DNA from: Christensenella sp. UBA4636 | Lineage (GTDB): Bacteria; Bacillota; Clostridia; Christensenellales; Borkfalkiaceae | Assembly (NCBI GenBank): GCA_002405915.1 | Contig: DHMS01000033.1 | Location: 1 to 45,164, forward strand | DNA: 45,164 bases | Direction of reading: 5' to 3' | Part shown: piece after piece, positions 41,318 to 45,164 of the stretch | How the letters are laid out: each line of letters begins with the position of its first letter | How positions within the stretch are numbered: position 1 is the first letter of the stretch | Program-made: the position numbers and the translations under genes | Notes under the pieces: generated by a model | Told to the model about the DNA's origin: nothing | The model's input: the letters and a program-made list of their open reading frames with translations, nothing else | Database searches by the model: none

Positions 41318-43273
41318 TTACTTCCTTAATTTTTTCCTTAATTCGTTAATAGTGTCGCGTATCTCTATGCAGCGTTCGAAGTCGCACTGCGCCGAGAACA
41401 CTTTCAAAAGTCCTTTCAGTTTCTCTATTTCTTCCGGTATGTCTTTCGCCTTTATATCTTTGGTTCTGTCGGCTTTCTTTGTTATTTCAAGATTATCGCG
41501 CACCTCTTTCACGATTGTTTTCGGAATAATTCCGTGTTCCTCGTTGTACTTTTGCTGAACGGCTCTTCTGCGCGCCGTTTCGTCCATAGCGCGCTTCATG
41601 CTCCCCGTAATAACGTCGGCATACATTATAACCCGCCCCTCGGCGTTTCGCGCCGTTCTGCCTATCGTCTGAATAAGCGCGGTGTCGCTTCTTAAAAAGC
41701 CCTCCTTGTCCGCGTCGAGTATCGCCACAAGCTTAACTTCCGGTATGTCTAAGCCTTCGCGCAAAAGGTTGATTCCAACCAAAACGTCGATATCCCCGCG
41801 GCGAAGTTCGTTTATAATGTCTATTCTGTCAAGCGTGTCTATGTCGCTGTGCATGTACCTTACTTTCAGCCCGTGTTCCGAAAAATATTCCGAAAGGTTT
41901 TCCGCCATTTTCTTCGTCATCGTCGTGACGAGTATTCGCCCGCCGTCCGCGATAACCTTTTTTATCTCGCCGTAAAGGTGGTCGATTTGCCCCTTGGTCG
42001 GCACCACGGTAACGGGCGGGTCTAAAAGCCCGGTCGGGCGGATAAGCTGCTCCACCGTGTTGTCGGAAAGCTTTAATTCGTATTCGTTAGGCGTAGCCGA
42101 AACGCAGATAATCTGATTGATTTTTGAATTGAATTCGTCAAACGTCAAGGGTCTATTATCATACGCGCTTTTTAGTCTGAAACCGTAACCGACGAGGTTG
42201 TCTTTTCTCGCTCTGTCGCCGTTGTACATAGCCCTTAGCTGCGGCAACGTCATATGCGATTCGTCCACGAAAACTATAAAATCGTCGGGGAAGTAGTCGA
42301 GGAGAGTATACGGCGGCTGACCCGGGAGCCTACCGTCAAAATATCTGCTGTAATTTTCAATTCCGCTGCAATACCCTATTTCGCGTATCATTTCGATATC
42401 GTACTGCGTGCGCTGTCTAAGCCTTTGCGCTTCGAGCAATTTTCCGTCGCGTTCGAACGCCGCCACTTCCTTTTCCATATCGGCTTTTATCTCGGCAAGC
42501 GCGCCTTCGAGCTTGTCGGACCCCACCGCATAATGGCTTGCGGGGAATATCGCCGCATGTTTAAGCTCCGCCGTAACCTTGCCCGTCAGCGCGTCTATTT
42601 CGCAAATTCTGTCCACGGTATCGCCGAAAAACTCAACTCTAATCGCCGTTTCGGAGTTTGAAGCGGGAAAAACGTCAAGCACGTCGCCGCGCTTACGGAA
42701 AGTCGAACGCTGAAAATCCACGTCGTTTCTCGTGTACTGAATTTCGATAAGCTTGCGCATAAGCTCGTCCGGCTTTATGTCCATTCCCTCGCGGATAGAA
42801 ATCATAAGCCGCATATACTCTTCGGGCGCGCCCAAGCCGTATATACACGAAACGGAAGCGACGACTATAACGTCCCGCCTCTCGGAAAGCGCGCAAGTCG
42901 CGCTGTTTCTCAGTTTGTCTATCTCGTCGTTTACCGCCAAATCCTTTTCGATATAGGTGTCGGAACTCGGAATATAAGACTCCGGTTGATAATAATCGTA
43001 GTAGGAAACAAAGTATTCCACTCTGTTTTCCGGGAAGAATTCCTTGAATTCGCTGCATAGCTGCGCCGCAAGCGTTTTGTTGTGCGCGATAACGAGGGTC
43101 GGTCGATTTACGTTTTTTATAACGTTAGCCATCGTGAACGTTTTGCCGCTCCCCGTAACGCCGACGAGAACTTGCGTTCTGAACCCGTCAAGCACTCCTT
43201 CGGTCAATTTTTCTATAGCCTGCGGTTGGTCCCCCGTCGGCTTGAATTTACTTTTTAAAACAAATTTATCCAT
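41318..43273 (-). CDS. uvrB: UvrABC system protein B
   Basis: This 651-residue helicase-like protein verifies damage and loads UvrC. Walker A is GVTGSGKT (38-45). The beta-hairpin YYDYYQPESYIPSSDTYIEKD is present in pieces, with FVDESHM, the helicase motifs VGINLLREGLDIPE and QTIGRTARNAEGRV, and the C-terminal UVR domain ending NELRKKLRK. Its start is only about a dozen bases from the palindrome of a dispersed repeat, and the ribosome-binding site is weak (GAGT). uvrC is not in the window. Confidence 0.97.
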   Translation of the reverse strand: MDKFVLKSKFKPTGDQPQAIEKLTEGVLDGFRTQVLVGVTGSGKTFTMANVIKNVNRPTLVIAHNKTLAAQLCSEFKEFFPENRVEYFVSYYDYYQPESYIPSSDTYIEKDLAVNDEIDKLRNSATCALSERRDVIVVASVSCIYGLGAPEEYMRLMISIREGMDIKPDELMRKLIEIQYTRNDVDFQRSTFRKRGDVLDVFPASNSETAIRVEFFGDTVDRICEIDALTGKVTAELKHAAIFPASHYAVGSDKLEGALAEIKADMEKEVAAFERDGKLLEAQRLRQRTQYDIEMIREIGYCSGIENYSRYFDGRLPGQPPYTLLDYFPDDFIVFVDESHMTLPQLRAMYNGDRARKDNLVGYGFRLKSAYDNRPLTFDEFNSKINQIICVSATPNEYELKLSDNTVEQLIRPTGLLDPPVTVVPTKGQIDHLYGEIKKVIADGGRILVTTMTKKMAENLSEYFSEHGLKVRYMHSDIDTLDRIDIINELRRGDIDVLVGINLLREGLDIPEVKLVAILDADKEGFLRSDTALIQTIGRTARNAEGRVIMYADVITGSMKRAMDETARRRAVQQKYNEEHGIIPKTIVKEVRDNLEITKKADRTKDIKAKDIPEEIEKLKGLLKVFSAQCDFERCIEIRDTINELRKKLRK

Positions 43274-43278
43274 TTTTA

Positions 43279-43407
43279 ACTCACTCGCGCTTCGCGCGAA
43301 TATCGTAAATTGAAAATTGAGAGTTGAAAATTGAAAGATAAGGACGAATTAAAATTTTAAAAAGATTGTCAACAACTTTCACCTTTCAACTTTCCATTTT
43401 TAACTTA
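43279..43407. repeat. Dispersed composite repeat, copy F
   Basis: Palindrome TCGCGC-TTC-GCGCGA (43285-43299), ATATCG, AATTGAAAATTGAGAGTTG-type units, GGACG, an AT-rich core, then CAACTTTCACCTTTCAAC units. The palindrome falls in the uvrB leader. Confidence 0.82.
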
Positions 43408-43412
43408 TATTA

Positions 43413-43919
43413 TTATAAGCTTCCAAGTAAAAAACTAATCAAAGCCGCGCCGTTTTCCGTAGCAGACCCGCTAAAATCGGATGAACTCCCGGAAGAATCG
43501 CTCGGCAACTCGATAGGTTGATAATGCCCCGCAAAGTATACGACGGAAACAATAAACACAACGAGGTTGAGCATAACGGAAATCAAAGCTATCGTCTTCG
43601 CCCACCTTACCGTTTCGCTTTTGGTTTCTTTCGACAAGGAAGTCGCCCTCACAAGCGCGGGAATCGCTAAAAATATTCCGAGCCCGCCGAGGCAAGCAAG
43701 TATAAGCGAAACAACGCTTAATTTTAAAGCCGACTTGTTGCGCCGCATAGCAAAGTTTTCGCCGCTATACCTCACATCGCCGTAAAAGCCATTTTGAGAG
43801 TACCCGCTCGACTCGTTTCCCGCGCCGTTTCCGCCGCCGTTATCGCTTCCGTAAAAATTTTTTTCGCCCGTTTTTTCGTCCTCGGGTCCTTTTTCTCCGA
43901 AAAATCCGTATTCATTCAT
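43413..43919 (-). CDS. DUF4190-like small membrane protein
   Basis: This 168-residue protein has a Gly/Asn/Ser-rich, charged N-terminal third (about 1-55). Two transmembrane helices follow (LSVVSLILACLGGLGIFLAIPALV and TIALISVMLNLVVFIVSVVYF) around a short cytoplasmic-type loop, as in DUF4190, and a Ser-rich region and a hydrophobic end follow those. Function unknown. Its own promoter lies upstream, back to back with that of tRNA-Leu. Confidence 0.75.
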   Translation of the reverse strand: MNEYGFFGEKGPEDEKTGEKNFYGSDNGGGNGAGNESSGYSQNGFYGDVRYSGENFAMRRNKSALKLSVVSLILACLGGLGIFLAIPALVRATSLSKETKSETVRWAKTIALISVMLNLVVFIVSVVYFAGHYQPIELPSDSSGSSSDFSGSATENGAALISFLLGSL

Positions 43920-43952
43920 AAGTTTTTGCCTTGAAAATAATTTGATAAAAAT

Positions 43953-43981
43953 ATCTTACCACAATTTAAAAAAATTATCAA
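43953..43981 (-). promoter_or_regulatory. Promoter of the DUF4190-like gene
   Basis: The minus strand has TTGATA (43976-43981), 17 bp, and TAAGAT (43953-43958). Confidence 0.75.
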
Positions 43982-43999
43982 ATAAATGATTAAAATGTT

Positions 44000-44028
44000 T
44001 GACAATATCAAAAAAAAATTGTATTATA
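44000..44028 (+). promoter_or_regulatory. Promoter of tRNA-Leu
   Basis: The plus strand has TTGACA (44000-44005), 17 bp, and TATTAT (44023-44028), about 50 bases ahead of the tRNA. Confidence 0.85.
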
Positions 44029-44076
44029 TAAACACTTGCGGCGCGGAAAGCGTTTTGCAAGGTCAAAATTCAAGTC

Positions 44077-44160
44077 GTCGGGGTGGCGGAATAGGCAGAC
44101 GCGTACGTTTGAGGGGCGTATGGTTCACCCGTGTGAGTTCAAGTCTCATCCTCGACACCA
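44077..44160 (+). tRNA. tRNA-Leu (anticodon GAG)
   Basis: The 84-nt class II tRNA has acceptor GTCGGGG paired to CCTCGAC, anticodon stem TACGT/GCGTA with loop TTGAGGG (anticodon GAG), a long variable arm (GGTTCACCC), T-loop GTTCAAGTC and encoded CCA. It reads leucine CTC/CTT codons. Confidence 0.96.
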
Positions 44161-44163
44161 TTT

Positions 44164-44195
44164 AAGCCCGCAGGCATCAAGCTTGCGGGTTTTTG
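44164..44195 (+). terminator. Terminator of tRNA-Leu
   Basis: GCCCGCAGGC and GCTTGCGGGT form a stem (one G-U and one G-T pair) followed by TTTT, four bases after the CCA. Confidence 0.85.
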
Positions 44196-44351
44196 CATAC
44201 AAAAAAATATTTTTCTCGATTTTCCTTAAACCGACATTTCGGTAAAATTTTGTCGTTCACTTTTTGATTTGAGAAAATCCAAAAATTCTTGATTTTTTAT
44301 AATAAAAGCAGTTAAATATGAATTTTGTTTCGCAAAACTTATAAAAAAGCC

Positions 44352-44380
44352 TTGATTTTTTGTTTTAATTAGTGTATAAT
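44352..44380 (+). promoter_or_regulatory. Promoter of the TetR gene, with inverted TTAAC repeat downstream
   Basis: The plus strand has TTGATT (44352-44357), 17 bp, and a perfect TATAAT (44375-44380). TTAAC at 44380-44384 is inverted as GTTAA at 44396-44400 across the start site, a plausible autoregulatory operator. The leader to the ATG is only about 18 nt. Confidence 0.8.
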
Positions 44381-44404
44381 TAACTCAAAGGTTAGGTTAA
44401 CAAG

Positions 44405-45004
44405 ATGGCAGAACAAGTCAGAGAGCCGCAGCAACAACGCTCGATAGATAAAAAACGCAGAATAATCGAAGCCGGCTATCGCCTTTTCGCCAAACAAGGG
44501 TACTTTAACACCAACACCGCGGAAATCGCCAAGGAAGCAAAAGTTTCCACCGGCATCGTATACGGATATTTTCGCGACAAAAGGGACATAATGTTAGAGG
44601 TTCTCGATATCTACGTCGAAAACGTCTATCGCCCCGTCTTTGCAGAGTTCGAAACGCTTACCGCTCCGATATCTTTCGAAACGCTCGTTCCCGAGATTAT
44701 CGATAAAGCCGTCGAAGCGCACAAAAAGAACGAAGCAATTCATCAAGCCCTTTATTCTTTAACGCCCACCGATAAGGCTGTAAACGACAAATTTATGGAA
44801 CTCGAACGGCAAGTTACGCTTAGAATCGTTCAAGCTCTTCGCGATTGCGATTACGATTCCGATTCCTTAACCGAAAAAGTTCATTTCACAATGGAAATGA
44901 TTCAGTCGTTCGCCCACGAAGCCGTTTTTGACAAGCATGAATACGTCGACTACGAAAAAATGCGTTCGATAGTCATCGGCTTAGTCCTCGGCTTATTCAA
45001 ATAG
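44405..45004 (+). CDS. TetR/AcrR family transcriptional regulator
   Basis: This 199-residue regulator has an N-terminal helix-turn-helix (IIEAGYRLFAKQGYFNTNTAEIAKEAKVSTGIVYGYFRDKRDIM, about 18-62). The C-terminal ligand-binding helical domain is unlike any I can name. No target gene is adjacent; it is flanked by tRNAs and probably autoregulates. Only a distant AAAGG precedes the ATG, so ribosome binding looks weak. Confidence 0.92.
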   Translation: MAEQVREPQQQRSIDKKRRIIEAGYRLFAKQGYFNTNTAEIAKEAKVSTGIVYGYFRDKRDIMLEVLDIYVENVYRPVFAEFETLTAPISFETLVPEIIDKAVEAHKKNEAIHQALYSLTPTDKAVNDKFMELERQVTLRIVQALRDCDYDSDSLTEKVHFTMEMIQSFAHEAVFDKHEYVDYEKMRSIVIGLVLGLFK

Positions 45005-45028
45005 CACACTCACTCTCTTTTCTCCTTT

Positions 45029-45070
45029 TTGTTGCACGTTCTGTTCACACGGGGCGCGCAACAATTTTTT
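45029..45070 (+). terminator. Possible terminator of the TetR gene
   Basis: TTGTTGC (45029-45035) pairs with GCAACAA (45058-45064), followed by TTTTTT; the loop is long (22 nt). Confidence 0.5.
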
Positions 45071-45086
45071 GTGTTTTGTTGTTTTA

Positions 45087-45107
45087 GTTCGAATCTCGTT
45101 TTCCCGC
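45087..45107 (+). other. Inverted fragment of a tRNA-Gly-like 3' end
   Basis: These 21 bases read as a T-arm and acceptor (TTCGAATCTCGTTTTCCCGC) on the plus strand. They match, with one extra T, the 3' end of the tRNA that begins on the opposite strand at 45148. Only the first 17 bases of that tRNA are inside the window, so part of the match is from knowledge of such tRNAs. Confidence 0.5.
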
Positions 45108-45113
45108 GAAACG

Positions 45114-45144
45114 AAAAACGACAGGTAAAATACCTGTCGTTTTT
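45114..45144. terminator. Bidirectional terminator between tetR and tRNA-Gly
   Basis: AAAAACGACAGGTA is perfectly inverted as TACCTGTCGTTTTT around AAA, with T runs on both strands. Confidence 0.88.
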
Positions 45145-45147
45145 GAG

Positions 45148-45164
45148 TGGAGCGGGAAACGAGA
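45148..45164 (-). tRNA. 3' end of a tRNA, probably tRNA-Gly, cut by the window edge
   Basis: The minus strand ends with TCTCGTTTCCCGCTCCA: part of a T arm, a GCGGGA-complementary acceptor strand, discriminator and CCA, directly followed by a terminator. The acceptor CCCGC with U73-like TCCA fits glycine tRNA-GCC. The anticodon is outside the window. Confidence 0.6.

Noticed and set aside
44036..44245. Plus-strand frame through tRNA-Leu
   Set aside because: It is a translation of the tRNA itself and its terminator; no ribosome-binding site.

Overview
The window looks like a chromosomal segment of an anaerobic, fermentative low-to-mid GC Firmicute, most likely an uncultured Clostridia lineage. 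The evidence is the IspH-ribosomal protein S1 fusion in a YhiN-cmk-plsC-ispH block, the Firmicutes order dprA-topA-trmFO-hslV-hslU, a trimeric [FeFe] hydrogenase, a Na+-pumping biotin decarboxylase operon and folate-dependent TrmFO. Nearly all genes are on the minus strand. No phage, transposase or CRISPR array is present.

Layout. 0.1-6.4 kb: galK, a DMT exporter, and an operon encoding an Old Yellow Enzyme-type flavoenzyme with both subunits of aconitase X (AcnX), read from a consensus promoter with a palindrome at its start site. 6.4-7.0 kb: a hairpin array and tRNA-Ala(GGC). 7.1-11.7 kb: ispH-S1, plsC, cmk and a YhiN-type flavoprotein. 11.9-16.9 kb: a five-gene Na+ pump/transcarboxylase operon. 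17.0-20.1 kb: a divergent class II GalT homologue that appears to have lost its catalytic motif, a TVP38/TMEM64 membrane protein, an unidentified structured element and rnhA. 20.2-21.3 kb: tRNA-Trp(CCA), whose 3' end is repeated twice more in an islet ending with a DUF559 nuclease. 21.5-27.3 kb: chorismate mutase, aroB and hydABC. 27.6-37.1 kb: hisS, hslU, hslV, trmFO, topA, dprA and comM. 37.2-38.3 kb: a plus-strand DUF421/DUF4363 pair. 38.5-45.2 kb: uvrA, uvrB, a DUF4190-like protein, tRNA-Leu(GAG), a TetR regulator and the 3' end of a tRNA-Gly.

How the genes fit together. The Na+ decarboxylase operon and HydABC are the energy core: carboxyl transfer coupled to Na+ export, and disposal of NADH plus ferredoxin electrons as H2. 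The OYE/AcnX operon suggests a dehydrate-then-reduce pathway for an unknown hydroxy acid. The remaining genes are housekeeping.

The most unusual content is between genes. (1) A composite dispersed repeat occurs at six loci: a short palindrome, an ATATCGA-type linker, heptamer arrays of GTTGAAA, an AT-rich core flanked by GCGGTCG/CGACCGC, arrays of TTTCAAC, and often a second palindrome. It touches the ends or starts of several genes. (2) Arrays of short hairpins have different stems but constant linkers (TCGATAT in one type, GNGATGTT in another). (3) A 127-nt highly self-complementary element sits inside one repeat. (4) The tRNA-Trp 3' end is triplicated. These are the best candidates for something undescribed. 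All calls come from reading the sequence; no database search was run.
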